Assembly: GCA_963070105.1 (NCBI GenBank)
Contig: OY718805.1
Coordinates: 7,002,001 to 7,066,000, forward strand
DNA length: 64,000 nt
Source of the DNA: Litomosoides sigmodontis
Lineage: Eukaryota; Nematoda; Chromadorea; Rhabditida; Onchocercidae
Direction: 5' to 3'
Part shown: positions 11,701 through 26,639 of the stretch, piece after piece
Layout: every line of letters begins with the position of its first letter
Position numbering within the stretch: position 1 is the first letter of the stretch
The notes under the pieces: model-generated
What the model saw: only the letters and a program-made list of their open reading frames with translations
Databases searched by the model: none
What the model was told of the DNA's origin: nothing
Program-made: the position numbers and the translations under genes

Positions 11701-14700
11701 ATCGGTTAATTAATTCCAAAATTACTAATTTAGGGAGGGAGTTCTACCTTTGTGTTGCTTCTCGTAGCTTCACTATCATTCGTTTCGTTCTCAGTCTTAT
11801 ATCCTCTTGATATCGAGACTGTTTCTCATAGGCACGTTGCGCTGCACGTTTAATTTGCCTAACCTTGAAATGATATTTTTTCTGTGTTCGTAAAAAGAGT
11901 TCAAAAAAGTTTTCAAGTTAGACGGTTAGACATTAAATTAATACTTGTTGATTGCTGAGCAGTTGATTTTCTTCACACTGAAAATGCTCATCACGGTGAA
12001 GCTCCATATTGCTAGCCTTAAAATTTCGGAAATTTGAAATGATTGAATGAAATCATCAAATTTCGGTTATTCAAATTCTGTTAAGTGGGAGGAAACACAT
12101 TGTAATTCAACAACTGTAATGCTTTTGATTTTTAATTAAAATTCGATAAAAACAAATATTTCATTGTTAACAAACAGTCTTGAATTAATCATCAAACCGA
12201 TTTTTTTAGTGTTATTTCTGTAATTTAGAAACTATCGAAATATCCACGCTCAGACTATAATCTGCTTAGTATGCAAATATCACAAATTTCGAAAAACGTC
12301 GAAATGTTTTTGCAAAAGAAGTAAGCATTGATAAAAAGCATTAAATTTCAAATTGAATTTCACATCTACCGCATGGTTATACCGTCAAATAATTTCATGA
12401 AACACAAAATTCACGCTTACGTCATCCTCCACGTCGTAGTCATCAACGACATCCTCCACATCCTCCTCTTCAGCAGTATCAATTAGCGATGGAAATATGC
12501 TATTTGGTAGCAAAGTCATATCCTGCCAAGCTGTATAGTCAATTTGATCGCACGGCGAAAGACAACCAAATCGATTGAAACTTCGTTTTTTACCGGATTG
12601 TAGCGTTGGTAACGCACACGTGAAATACTGATCGACGTTGCAGAAGCTATACGCTGAAATTGCATTCATCTTTGATGCTACCGTTTCACAACAGATCCGA
12701 TTCAAATTTCTATCATTTAAAAATTTTTACTTTAGTATGTAAAATTTGAAAATATATGGGTGATGAAGATAGAAGATGAGAGATGACGGAATTAAATTAC
12801 CGCCTGGATTTGGATTGTACGCTCTTCCCATGGAGCATTTGCACTTCTGCTCAATTTCATGCAAATATTTCCGAATAATGCATGTTTGAATGTTTTCTGG
12901 ATCATCCACTGCTAGCATTGCTGCCCGATGCTTCTCACTTTTTTCCACACATCCTGCGCCGGAATACTTATGCCTCTAAGGAAGTTAGTTGAATTCTCAC
13001 TCATTCGAAATTTTCCTCCTACTCTTTTTGTTTGAATAAAAGTTGCAAAGAGGAAAGGTTGCCTTTTGCATCTTAAACGGAATTTCCATTGTATATCCGG
13101 GCGGGACATTAACGCCATCAAGGGATGATTCTGGAGCATCTGTTTGATTGTAAATTAAAATTTTCAATCCTGGAAGACTCATAGTACGAAAATATGGTGT
13201 GCAACTTTCCACTCGCTCATACCGTTCTATGTTTAACAGTAACCTGAGACCATTGTCCGAGCCTAAAATCAAAATATAAGATCACAGCTAGCGCACAATT
13301 CCCTTTTTTTGTAAGGAAAATTTTTCCCTCTGCAATTTTTCATCGTTTTATTAAAGGCGCAATTTTTAGGGCTCAATATTGCAATTGAATATGTGAAAAT
13401 TCGAGAAAAAAGGGACATATTTAAACCGGCACTTTATTCTAAAATTAAAACTTGCTTCATGAAATCTTACCGCTTGAAGATATGTAATGTGGATTATTTG
13501 GATCTGTGTTTATGGCCCAGCAAAGACCGGTAAGTGTCCAAATTGCTTTAAAATTTGACAGCCGACAACTGGTACCATTTGGCCAAGTGCAACTGACATC
13601 ACACTGTCAGCTTTTGTAACAAAACAACACAAAACAATTGGAAGAATTGGAATTTACAAAAGTGGTGGCAATTTGCAGCAAAGGTTTGGTGCAATATCAA
13701 CGGTCGCTTCCCTTACCTCAGTATCATTCTAGACTTCCAGTGCGCTGCGTTCCTGAGAAACTTTACAGCGTCCATATCCCACGCTTTTTCCAACACCTTA
13801 TCGAATACCGTTAGATTCATCTCGTTACTTAGACTGTTATTGTTCCTTGGCCCTTTCGGCTTTCGGTTTTGAATTGCTGGACCCGTCAAATAGGTTAATC
13901 TAAACGTAATTAATTCATCAATCCAATCCATTGTTACTACGTACATAAATCTTTCAGCTTTGTCACTTCCTGTTGTTTGGTTAACCATTTGAGTGTATTA
14001 GCTTTAATCGTTCTTGCTAAATAATAAGCATAATTATTAATTAGCTTCATCTACCTGTACTGATTATTGTTACAAATGGCGACAACAGGGAATGGTATCT
14101 GATTGGGATAAGCTGCTTCGATGTTTGTTGCTACAGGAGTGGTTAAATACATGTTGATTTGTTTGAAACTTTGAAAGCATGCTAACAATACGAATACAGC
14201 AATTACTACTGCCCAGAAGTATCTGCAAAATAAACATTTGATTGATGCAATCAACTAATCTTGGGAGATCTGTTTGCAGCTAATTAATTAATTAATTAAT
14301 TCCGCCTCACACCAACCACTGTGCTTCAAACTTAGATATCTTTGCACAGAGATAACAACTGTTAGTGATAACACTATCCCTTGCATGTTGTTTCTTCTCT
14401 CTTACTGGAAGAGATATGAATAATGAATTTTAAATGGCAAACTTTGAGAAGGAATCATTTGTCTGCAAATGCTTAACTCCATCCATATTAGCATTTTCAA
14501 TGATAGTAAGGAGTACAGGCTCACTATGAACATCTTCGGTTGAAATGGTTGACATAATGGTTTCTGATTTTCGAGTTACGTCGAAAATTTCACTTCCATT
14601 TGAATTCCTCTGATTTTTTAAGAAACTTAAAATTCCTCTTTAAATAAACTGTAGCAATTTTTTTGATTGATAACAATAATTTATCACCGTATTTTGACAT

Positions 14701-14974
14701 TTACTTAAATGCCATGAAACAGAATACCACCTTGGAGAAAATATATACATAACTAATTACTGACTGACCATCATTGATTTAGGTCTACTTCTGAATTTGT
14801 TAAAGATATTTCATATTCCATTGAGCAGCAAATAAAGGCTTTGAATTTTTTGAAAATTCGTATTAATTTGCTAACAGACCCGGACGGATGATGATGTAAG
14901 CGACTTCCAGATGGTTCATGACGATCCGTAAACAAATTCAAATGACTCGCAATGTGATCAGCTGTTCGTGGCAT
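8723..14974 (-). CDS. DEG/ENaC family cation channel subunit with large extracellular insertion
   Basis: Nineteen exons, high to low: 14789-14974, 14443-14609, 14055-14222, 13717-13899, 13471-13592, 13063-13262, 12801-12975, 12421-12677, 11945-12016, 11748-11863, 11229-11403, 10905-11126, 10689-10778, 10479-10598, 10161-10316, 9799-9870, 9523-9610, 9304-9427, 8723-9182; 1050 residues. TM1 is YFWAVVIAVFVLLACFQSF followed by PFPVVAICNNNQYR. The Cys-rich domain has the family patterns (CTWPNG, VPPGYTMEIPF, KCKCSMGRAYNPNPG, CLSPCDQIDY). TM2 carries the hallmark pore sequence CDVGGALGLFLGASLLTVIE. Between the Cys-rich domain and TM2 sit about 341 extra residues (exons 9-16), charged and partly coiled-coil-like. 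A Ser-rich cytoplasmic tail of about 165 residues follows TM2. The usual pre-TM1 His-Gly is MDG here. The intron after 13063 uses a GC donor. Family certain; paralogue not assigned. Confidence 0.9.
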
Positions 14975-16236
14975 CCTTTTTCCCCTTTCTTCAACTCTCC
15001 GACTGGCAAAAAAAGAAGTGCAAAAACAATGATTTATTTGTGGTGTTTAATGCAAATGCATGCTTGAAATGGTTCTCAGGTTGAGTTAGCCATTTGAAAT
15101 TACCTGAAATTTAATTGAGCACTCATGAAAGTTTACACTTTTCAAATTTCATCCATTGCTGCCTTACACTAATACAAAAACATGCAAAATAGCATGGCAG
15201 AAAGCGGAAGAAAAAGGAAATCGTTCATATAAAAAAAAAGGAATAACTATGCGTTGCGGAGGAACAACTGGAAAGTTGGAAGTATTACAACTATGCCGCA
15301 TCATTTTCATTTAAACTTTGTTGCACTGACGGCGAGGAGGCGGAGGAGGAGGAAGTGGTGGAAGGAATGAACTGAGAAATTTTGCCTGTAAAAATGTAGA
15401 ACTGGCTATTTATCATAAAAGCAAAGTCTGTTCAATTTTTCTCTGGAAAAAAACGAGAAAAAAACTCATTAAGAAAACTTTCTAACTTATGGCGCATTTG
15501 AATTTGATGCTCGTTTCATGCATTTTTCTCAACAAATCGTTCTTTTTGCAAACATAGAGACCGATCAGTTTGGAACTTTGGTTTGGCCGATATTGCTAAA
15601 CAAATATTCATCATAAAGTCTTTCTTTTTTGCAAATAAATACTTTCGATTTTAATTAAAATGGCATTTTTTTTCGGTAGTTTCTCAAAGTAATAATGTGA
15701 AATGACGAAAACTTTACAGTTAACATTTTTACTTTTTTTTTTTTCCTTCTCCAATATTTAACAGCTATATTCATTAGTGAAATTTCAGAGCACACAACGT
15801 CAAAGTTTATTTGATTCTCTGCTAAAATAAGAGGGAAGTTTTCTTTCTTTTTTTTTTAATTCCTCACAAAGACATCCTTAGCGTAAAGTGTTTCAGACTC
15901 ATCCATCTCTCATACTTTGAACTAATTTAAAATTCAGAAAAAAAGTCTAAATTAAAAGCATTAAATATGCTCATTGTGCATTCATTTGGGATTTGTCGTT
16001 GTAATAATACTTTGAAATTAAACGATCTAACAATGACTTTGTCACTTGCACTTAACAACTGCACAAAAATTCTGTCAGACAATTTCTTGCTAATTGCTTT
16101 TTAGTCATTCTGACTTGTCCGTCACTAATAATTATCAGTCTAATAACACACAAATAATTTTTTATCCAAATTTTAACAAAATAACTGTTTGCTAAAGCGC
16201 CAGAGCTATTAATCGTGCTGAGCAATTTTCGGCTAA
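14975..16236. other. Intergenic upstream of the DEG/ENaC gene
   Basis: AT-rich spacer with homopolymer runs (T runs near 15730 and 15850) and a short GAGGCGG/GGAGGA stretch near 15330-15355. No open frame or repeat that I can support; presumably it contains the channel promoter. Confidence 0.5.
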
Positions 16237-19200
16237 CTAACAGAACGGAATAGCTATTGATAAGGTTATCATTTCATTTTTAACTTTTTGAAATGCACGC
16301 GTGAAGTTGTTTGCAGTGCGGAATTGCTGCTGAAGCGGTAGTGTCTCAGTGATATCAATCAAATTGAACAGAAAATTTTTCATTTCACTTCGCCGTTCGG
16401 CTTCATCCATTATATCTCTAACAGCGTATTCTTTTAAAAAACTAAAAGTTACCAATTACTACACTTTAGCACCATTTAGGAGCAATTTTGGGAAGATATA
16501 TGGAAACAGTGGGGAGAGATGTTGAACGGCTAGCACTTGGCTAATTACACGCAATTAACAACGACAAAATTTTATGAAATTCGAAGAGCTGGAGGAAGAA
16601 GTAGGACAAACGAAAAAAAGCATCGTAATTTTCTTGAATTTAAATGTTTTCACTCATTGGTAGCTTCATTACCAAATGACAGGAAATTATGATAGGAGAA
16701 TGGCTAACACTAATTTATTAAGAATTTCATTTTCTATTTAAAGCTAACAGAGCAAATATTTAATAAAAAAAAAACAAACCGTTTAATTATCGAACGAGTG
16801 TTGTTGTATCATCGAAGTGTTAGCAATTATTTATATTTATTTCATTTTAAAACTGTAATTTCTCATTGTCATAACAAAACTATTTAACTTCTTGCAAAAT
16901 TACTGGAAATCTAACGAATATCAGTCAATCAATCGTTCGATCAATAAATTGATTAATCAAATTAATCAATGCATAAGTAGTACTTTGGAAAAATTTTGTG
17001 CGTTGCGCTAATATTATTCCACAAATCCATCAATTATAATTTTATTTGCTTCATAAATTTTATCATTTTCGAGTTGTTTTTTCGAAAAAATTTTTTAGGT
17101 GATAAACGGATAAAGTGCGGCGATATTTTAATTAAAAAAAATTTGAGCAATGAAATTTCGTCTTTACATCTTCCAACTTTTTGACAGTGAAGAAGTCGTG
17201 CAGCAATGAATGTAAAATTTACGATTTCATATTAAAGCGTTCCTGTTGAGTAGACAAGTTTACTACTTCCTCGACGTTTGTTATTATTAATAAAAGTGAA
17301 ATTAATTCTTATTTTGCATAAAATATTCCTGTCAAAATTGAAAAACTATCATTAGAATAATACACTGAAATGGATGGGAGCATTTATGAGCGGCGAGTTT
17401 TGCTCTATTAAAATTTTAATGGTAATTAAATAAGATTATTGAATTAAGAAAATTTTGGAAACAGTTTAATTGGAAATACAAGTAAGGAAAAAATAAAATA
17501 TCGGAAATTTGAATAAATCGAGTGTTTGTTATTGTCTTTTTGAAAAGTTCACATTAATCAAATTTTTTTCTTATCAATTCTTTTATCATAAATCTCCTTC
17601 CTCATCAACCTAATCTATATTCATTGACAATTCGTGATTTCTCCAAGAAAGAGCTTTTGCAATAAAGTATGACATCAGTGTTTCACAACTATCAATCATT
17701 CATTTATCAAACTGTCACCAATTTTTGTGTAAATTCAATGCATACAATTGAAATTTATTGAAATTGTATTAAATCACACAGTTCAACTATTACATCAAAA
17801 TTGAAGTGCTAAAGAGAACTGAAAGATTTGCTTAAAGGAAAAAAAAGATAGAATTGCAGGGAAGCAGTAGTTGGAGGGAGGAGTGACGCTCCCGAGACGA
17901 AAATAAGAAAAAATTTACAAAATGCTTTTAAAATTAATGGATTTTCGCAGCTAAAATAAATGTTATTTTAAGTTCGCAATTTTTACGGCAAATTTTTAAA
18001 TGTGACAAGTAACTTTTTTATCTCTTCCACATCGTAAAAACAACCAATCTCATCATTTTCTTCTGTTTGCTTTTTCAAAACCAAAAAAAAAGCATTTCGT
18101 GTTGAAGAGCACTTTCGAAATATTGTCGGCAATAATAATTAAAAGAGATCAAAGAAGTGTCATTTGAAAAAGGAAGGATAATTACTTTCAGTGAAGAATT
18201 CATCAAGGAGTGGTGTAATCAATCCTCTACCATTATAGCTATCATTATCAGTGTTATCACAATCTCCTGCCATCAACTGTTGCCAAATCTGTGCCAGGTG
18301 CTTGATTTCTACATCATCGTTTCGATACTGCCAAGTTATCGCATTGAACGGATAAGTTCCAAGAAGCCTAAAAATATTTATTAGTAATATTTCCATTTAA
18401 TGCTCTCTAAGAAAGGACAAAAATTGAAATTTAATTGGCTTTAGTAAATGGTCGTTCGTAGAGTTTTTAAATTAAGCTAAAATCCAAGCAAATAAGATAA
18501 AAATGGAGCGAAAATGAGAGGGAAATAAGAGGGTGAAACATGGAAACAATCATCCGTTCCGAAACTTTCTTCCAAATCTCATAGTTTTTTTTTTCACTCG
18601 TCATAGTTGCACATCAAAGTAAATTTTCGCACGAAATTAAAAATGAATACTATCAGCGCAAGTAATGCTTTTAGCTTGAAAAAAATTTTCCGTTTTGTCG
18701 TATTAACATGGGCGGCAACGTTATTCATCTATCTTATCTTACCCTCTCTCTTCCGATCTGGTTTAAAAAATTATTTATCATCCGAAAATATCCGATTATT
18801 AGGTGTGCTGACATATAAAGGAAAATCTTGCTCATTGCATTTCTGTATCCATCACGTCGCTGTATACGTACGTAATATCCGTCATCCCTCAATTTTAACA
18901 TTGGATAATTACTACTATTATTATTGGTATTCTTACTAATTGCTTTTCAGTCAGAGATTGATAGCTTTACTCATTCAATCAGTTTTCTAGGCCTTCCAAC
19001 CAACAAATCATATTTTGAGAATTTATTTTTTTTAACATTACGTTAAGCACGTGTTATAGCATTTAAGTAATATTCCAAAAAAAGGAAAAAAGTTTTAAAT
19101 ATTTCTGGAAAGAGTAGGTTTAAAATTTTACTTTTAAAATGCTAGTTATTCTTATGAGATAAATTTAAATTTAATTCTCTCTTGCCTTTTTCATAAATCA

Positions 19201-20146
19201 CACCAATGCATTTGTCTAATTTCCTTTTCCATTTGCAGCCACTCTAACTCAGTGAGGCATCTCTTAATGGGAAACTATTATTATCAACATTATTATTGAT
19301 ATTTATTTACCTTTCCACTTATCCAGCAGCCATATTGTGATGTGGGAGATGGACAAAAAAGGACAAATAGATTTTCGACACGAAGCGTCTGGCAGTAATA
19401 ATTTATTTTTGAGGAGTTATTTTAATCTCTTTTGAAGTGATTTTTCTCATTCGCCAATTCAATTTATTCGAAGATTTATTTCTTTCTCTCTTTTCGAAAA
19501 CAAACTTTATATTGTTTATTGAGAAATTCCCTTTTTCATATTATCAAGTAAGCTGTCTCCTGCCCTCTCATTTTAGATGCAGTTAGCGCATAAATTAAAG
19601 TAATTTTTATTAATGGAGAAATGTCATGAAAAAAATTTCACTAAAATTAAAACCAAAAAGATGCTCAAAAATCATTACTGTCTTTTTTTCAAAAATTATT
19701 TTTATCTACTTACTTTCCTCAAGAAGTGAAAATCTTAAATTTCAACAAGGAAAATAACATTATCGTAATTAAAGCTAAATTTGCGATTTGTTTTTTTCAT
19801 ACTTAAATGTAAATATTTCCTTCCGAAAATTCCTATAATTACCTAACAAATTAATGTTGAATGGTAAAATTTCACAGTTTAATAATGCACATTCCTTCGT
19901 TTTGAAGTAATTTGTGGCAGTTTACCTATCTTTATAAATATCATTAAAACGTTTTGTGTGACCGCTATGAAATGATTGAATAAACAAATTTTAAATATTT
20001 GTTCATTAACCAAAGATACTATTACTTACAAAGGAACTATCATATGGTTAATTTATTCAGCAAAATACAACGTTCACTTACGTTGGTCTCGTAAAAATTC
20101 CCTTAGCAAATGTGAAACGAATTATTCGTAGTTTGTTCTGTCTCAT
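16237..20146 (-). CDS. Uncharacterised 146-residue protein, 3 exons with long introns
   Basis: I do not recognise this gene. Exons, high to low: 20082-20146, 18186-18367, 16237-16430. The donors (GTAAGT at 20081, GTAATT at 18185) and acceptors (TTTTTAG, TTAAAAG) join phases 2/1 and 1/2 exactly, and the frame ends in TAG. The product starts MRQNKLRIIRFTFAKGIF, a basic, possibly amphipathic stretch, then contains TWQYRNDDVEIKHLAQIW, an Asp/Asn-rich loop, and a mostly helical C-terminal half (MDEAERRSEMKNFLFNLID). There is no membrane segment or clear signal peptide. Introns are about 1.7 kb each, unlike most genes here. It diverges from the collagen gene; the start codons are about 315 bases apart. 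The phase agreement of three isolated exons is the main support. An organellar targeting role for the N terminus is only a guess. Confidence 0.5.
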
Positions 20147-20460
20147 CGCTTAATTCACTGCTAGTCAGTCTTGTCGTAAATCAATCACTGATGACTTTTC
20201 AAAACTGCAATAAATTATGATTTGTTGATTTATTTCAAAATTTCGCATCGCAAAACATATCAATAAATTTATGGAGAAATTACTTTATTGACGAGAAGAC
20301 GGAAAATGTGTGAGGTCAATTGTTGGTCGGTCTATTTCTGAGTGCAACGACATGTGGTCGTAGAATAAATGAGGTCAGTAAAAAAGGAAAGTGAAGGGCG
20401 AAGTATTGTTTCTAGGTAATTAGTAGGAAAATTAGACGAGTAAGCAATTAATTTCAGGCG
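20147..20460. promoter_or_regulatory. Divergent promoter region, orphan gene / collagen
   Basis: Spacer between two divergent start codons. It must hold both 5' ends unless one gene has further upstream exons. No recognisable TATA box or regulator site stands out. Confidence 0.4.
20451..20457 (+). promoter_or_regulatory. Likely splice-leader (or cis) acceptor ATTTCAG
   Basis: A consensus nematode 3' splice site lies 3 bases before the collagen ATG with no upstream coding exon in evidence. This is the usual arrangement of a trans-splice acceptor; a cis acceptor for a non-coding 5' exon is also possible. Confidence 0.5.
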
Positions 20461-22914
<2,454 letters not shown>

Positions 22915-23390
22915 CACATTCTCTAGTATTTGTATTATGATGATTTATAATTGTTTCTCGATTACTTTAAAACATTTGTTAACTTTTAAAGTTAAAACGA
23001 TCATTTTAATTTTTCTATAACAATATTTTTTAACCAAAAATTTCTGCATTCTTTATATTGGACTCATCTTGGTCCCAAGTTTAGCAACCATCTACTGAAC
23101 AAGGCCCAATTTGTAATTATGAATATAAAATTGAAACTTTGCATTGCCCAGTAACTGTCTGAAAGCACAACTGCATAAACAGAAAATGATGCATTAAATT
23201 ATAACATAAATATTCCAACCACGTAGATACAATTACATTACAGCTGGCTGTTGTTTACAATTATGATAGAAATGTGTCAAACTTGCGAAACAAATGAAAA
23301 AATATCACAGGAACTACAAAAAATTTTTAATTCGCAAAATTTCATTTGCAAACCTTCCCTTAAAAGCGAACATCTTCAGCAAATGAGAAG
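22915..23390. other. Convergent 3' spacer
   Basis: AT-rich sequence between the collagen stop and the stop of the dynactin-like gene on the other strand. No gene, repeat or RNA is evident. Confidence 0.5.
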
Positions 23391-24643
23391 TTAAGCATTT
23401 GTTTCTTTCTTTCGCTTCTCTTGTTCAAGATTCTCTACAGTGCTTTCCCATTCCAGAATTTGATAGTTGAGTTGCTCCAAAATTATCACAAATTTCTCTT
23501 TGAGATCCACTACACTGCTATGATGCCTAATAAAATTTTAAATAAGAAAAATGCAGGAAAACCTGAATAGAAACGAATAAAATACCATCTCATTGTTTTT
23601 ATCATTTCACATCGAACTTTGTAAACTTTTACCCAAATAAACACAATTTCTTATTTGCAGACATAAAACAAACAATACTATAGAAAAGTGAACGCAGCGT
23701 TCTCTACCTGGTAATGGTATTGGGTTAAATAGAAACTACATATATTGGAGAATTATAATAAAACTAAAGGAATATTTAAATAGCAAACTTTTGCACATCC
23801 AACGCCGAGTCATTAATTTCTTTTTCGGCAATATCGAGGGCTGGTATATGATGACCTACACTTGCAATTGATTCAGATTTAAACACAATCTAAAAGTGAA
23901 GCCTAAATTATACAAAAAGTGAGGTTTTTGAATAATTTCTATCTCTCGAAAAAGTAAAAATTCAGATTTTAGGTCATGTAGTGGTTGTAAGCTTTCAGTA
24001 ACATCATACATACATGGAAATCAACATCCTGTTTTCTGTTTAGTTGGTTTTAGCATTAGAATTTAATAACTAGGATATCAAAATAAAAAAAAAAGTTGTA
24101 CACTAAAGATTCGAGATAACCTCAGAATCCTTCTGAAACTGCTCCAGAAGTCTAACCCGCTCAACCATTAAGTCGTGACCAAACTCTATTTCTCTCTTCT
24201 TTTCTGTCGAGGTTAAATAATCGCTCTGAAAGTTTGGTTGCCAACGTCATGATTTTCTAAACAAAAATTGGATGTTTCAATTACCTTTATTAGAGTGCTG
24301 ATATGATGTAAGATCAGTGCACATACCACTCCACCAGTGATTTTTGAAGAAATGAAATTGCAGTAGAAAAACAAAAATCAATACCAACAACCTTTAGTAA
24401 GATGCATATATGTATATTGAGAAAACTAAAGAGAGAGGTAAAGGAGAAACTAACACCAGTTGCTAGATGGCTGATCTTGTGCAACACATCAGCTGGAATC
24501 TTCAACAGAAAGCCACAACCAGCTTCGGATAATTTCTTCCGTAGAAGAGCCAGTTCTTCATTTACATTTGTAACGCTTCCTGCCTTGCGCATGCCTAATC
24601 GATTTTCCAGCCTTGCTAACCGCTTTTCCAACACATCTTCCAT
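23391..24643 (-). CDS. Dynactin subunit 3 (p22/p24)-like protein
   Basis: Exons, high to low: 24457-24643, 24285-24328, 24121-24225, 23789-23889, 23391-23526; 190 residues, close to the usual size of the vertebrate p22/p24 subunit. The protein is almost entirely helical and charged: MEDVLEKRLARLENRLG at the start, VERVRLLEQFQKDSE in the middle, and VVDLKEKFVIILEQLN then ILEWESTVENLEQEKRKK at the end. The last pattern resembles the C-terminal helix of the dynactin shoulder subunit. Dynactin links dynein to cargo; this subunit sits in the shoulder complex with p50 and p150. Similarity is at the level of helix pattern, length and a few positions, so another coiled-coil protein is possible. It lies downstream of the DnaJ gene on the same strand, about 780 bases away. 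Confidence 0.6.
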
Positions 24644-24646
24644 GGT

Positions 24647-24652
24647 CTGATG
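24647..24652 (-). promoter_or_regulatory. Likely trans-splice acceptor before dynactin-like ATG
   Basis: On the minus strand ACATCAG ends 3 bases before the ATG at 24643, with no coding exon upstream. Such a short distance is typical of a splice-leader site, and would fit a downstream gene of an operon. Confidence 0.4.
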
Positions 24653-24659
24653 TAAGGAT

Positions 24660-25420
24660 AAACAATTGAAAATGTCAGAAAACAAAACTTTCACACGAAC
24701 AGCGGTGAAAGCATTGTTAGTCATAAATAGTCATGCTCAGATAATATTTGCAAAAACATTTATTGAAAGAGTGTTACTTCTAAATAGAATGAAAATTTAT
24801 CCCAGTCTAATCGTTCACTGATGAAAAACAGCGACACTTTAATATAACTAATTTTTCAAAAACTAAGACATCATTCAATATCTTAATAGAATAAAATCGA
24901 TAATCTAAAATTTCGTTGCATATAAATACAAATATTTTGCAAAGACAAAAAATAATGGCTGATTGATAAAAAGGACCGAAGAGAAGTGACCCTCTTCAGA
25001 GATTTTTAATAAGACTTCTTACTAACATAGCGCAGATTAAAATCAATAATTACAGATAGTAAAAAAACAAAACAATTGAGCACAACAAATTTTGATAAAT
25101 ACCCGGAAACACTGCTATGAAATTAATGAAAACGATTACACAAAATATGTGAAATTAAGGTTTTAAAAGGGCACGGCATCCATAGCGCCCATTTCTTTTC
25201 ATCCCGTAATTTTAAGATGGTAATGCTAATATAATGAACATAAATATTCGAGACTGTTATAAAATATATAACAGTGCTAATTCGTCAAAAAGAGGCTTTT
25301 TAAAAACAGAGCAACGGCAAATTTGGATACGATTGCACTTCTAAACATCATTATAAAACCTAAAAATATTTCTTTAATTACAACAACAGACTTTTTTACA
25401 AGAAATATTCTGCTTAACGA
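24660..25420. other. Spacer between DnaJ and dynactin-like genes
   Basis: AT-rich, no supported coding sequence. If the two genes share a transcript this is the intercistronic region, long by C. elegans standards. Confidence 0.45.
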
Positions 25421-26639
25421 TCAATTTGAAAATTGAAGTAGCGTTCCGACGACAACCACAGCGATAATGATAGACTGCGCCACAAATCTTAGACAGTAAC
25501 CAAAAATACCGAATTTCTCCCAGAATTCATTGTACATTTCTATCGGTCTCATGTGTCTGAAATTTTTAAAAAGTGGTTAAAATTTTCAAACTCAAATGCT
25601 TCTTTTAAGCACTTTTCAGAAAGAAAACATAAGAGTAAAACAATAAAAGCAACGAGGAAACAAATACAACGGCTAAAACGTCCCTTCTGAATGGTATGTA
25701 ATAATGTGTATGCAACAAAATAACTTACTTTCTAGTGCTTTTGCCTTGGGGGTTGACGAAAAGCCCATCGAAACTTGACCGTTCTATGCAGTCAACAAAT
25801 GTTCTGTTATCCAATGAGATATCATATGCCCGCCGCTGTTCTGGGACTTTCAAAACTTCATAGGCTGCAGTTAATTCAATGAATGCATCATTTCGCCGTC
25901 TCAGTTCGTGTTCATTTGAACAATCTTTCCCGTCTGGATGTAACTAAATTTCGGTCCATGAAAGAAATAACGCCAATTTTATCGCCTTTACTCTTCTACA
26001 CATTTAGGGAAGTAATGTAAAATTTCATGATATCTAACAGTTTCTTGTCATTGTAGTTATCAAAAAAAGAAATTTAGTATCTAAGCCACAGAATTCATCA
26101 TTATTTTACAACTAAATTAGAGATAAAAGCCCTGAAATCACATTATCTTGTGAGAGAAGGTAAAAGGTATGCTCCTAACGTCTAGAAAAATAAAAAAGTG
26201 AATCAACATTTCATGAAATGCGATGTATACCAACTTCTTTTGATTTTTCGTAATAAGCCTTCTTAATATCGGCCTGTGTTGCGTTCATCGAAACACCGAG
26301 GATTTCGTAATAAGTAGAACTGCAATGTTATTTATGATTATACCTATCCTTTCAGATACTCAAGAGTTATTTTTAGTTATGATAAAAATTGCGAATTAAA
26401 AATGCTTTTAAAAAGTATTCTTTAACTCACTGTCAGTATAATTTTTATTAAAGACAAAATTTCGATGAATTGTAAAGGAATATTATATGCTAATGGATTA
26501 TTCTATCTCTTCAAAGCGGTAAAAAGTTTGTGAAACTGAAAAAGCACTTCGCTGTATGATAGACCAATTGTTGTCTCCATGAGCCAAGTCCTAATACTGC
26601 TTGCTGTATATTTCGCTGCAATCGGCCAATGAAAAACAT
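25421..26639 (-). CDS. DnaJ (Hsp40) protein with C-terminal membrane anchor, DNAJC4-like
   Basis: Exons, high to low: 26548-26639, 26235-26319, 25729-25943, 25421-25556; 175 residues. After about 35 basic, Gln-rich residues (MFFIGRLQRNIQQAVLGLG, possible mitochondrial presequence) comes a complete J domain: STYYEILGVSMNATQADIKK, AYYEKSKE, the catalytic LHPDGKD, and AFIELTAAYEVLKVPEQRRAYD. HPD is intact, so it should stimulate Hsp70 ATPase. The C terminus has one membrane segment, FVAQSIIIAVVVGTLLQF. Size, YYEKSKELHPD and the single C-terminal anchor resemble DNAJC4; DNAJC30 is the alternative. The exon 2 donor is GTTGGT at 26234, chosen because only this keeps LHPD in frame. A TTGCAG acceptor lies 7 bases before the ATG. 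Confidence 0.85.

Noticed and set aside
13930..13988. Upstream extension (MVNQTTGSDKAERF) of DEG/ENaC exon 4
   Set aside because: The acceptor at 13900 continues CNNNQYR into LTYLTG in phase as expected of the family; the longer form hits a stop upstream.
18607..18939. 110-codon plus-strand frame with a hydrophobic segment
   Set aside because: It lies in the intron of the orphan gene, ends in Tyr repeats from TATTAT sequence, and has no splice or family support.
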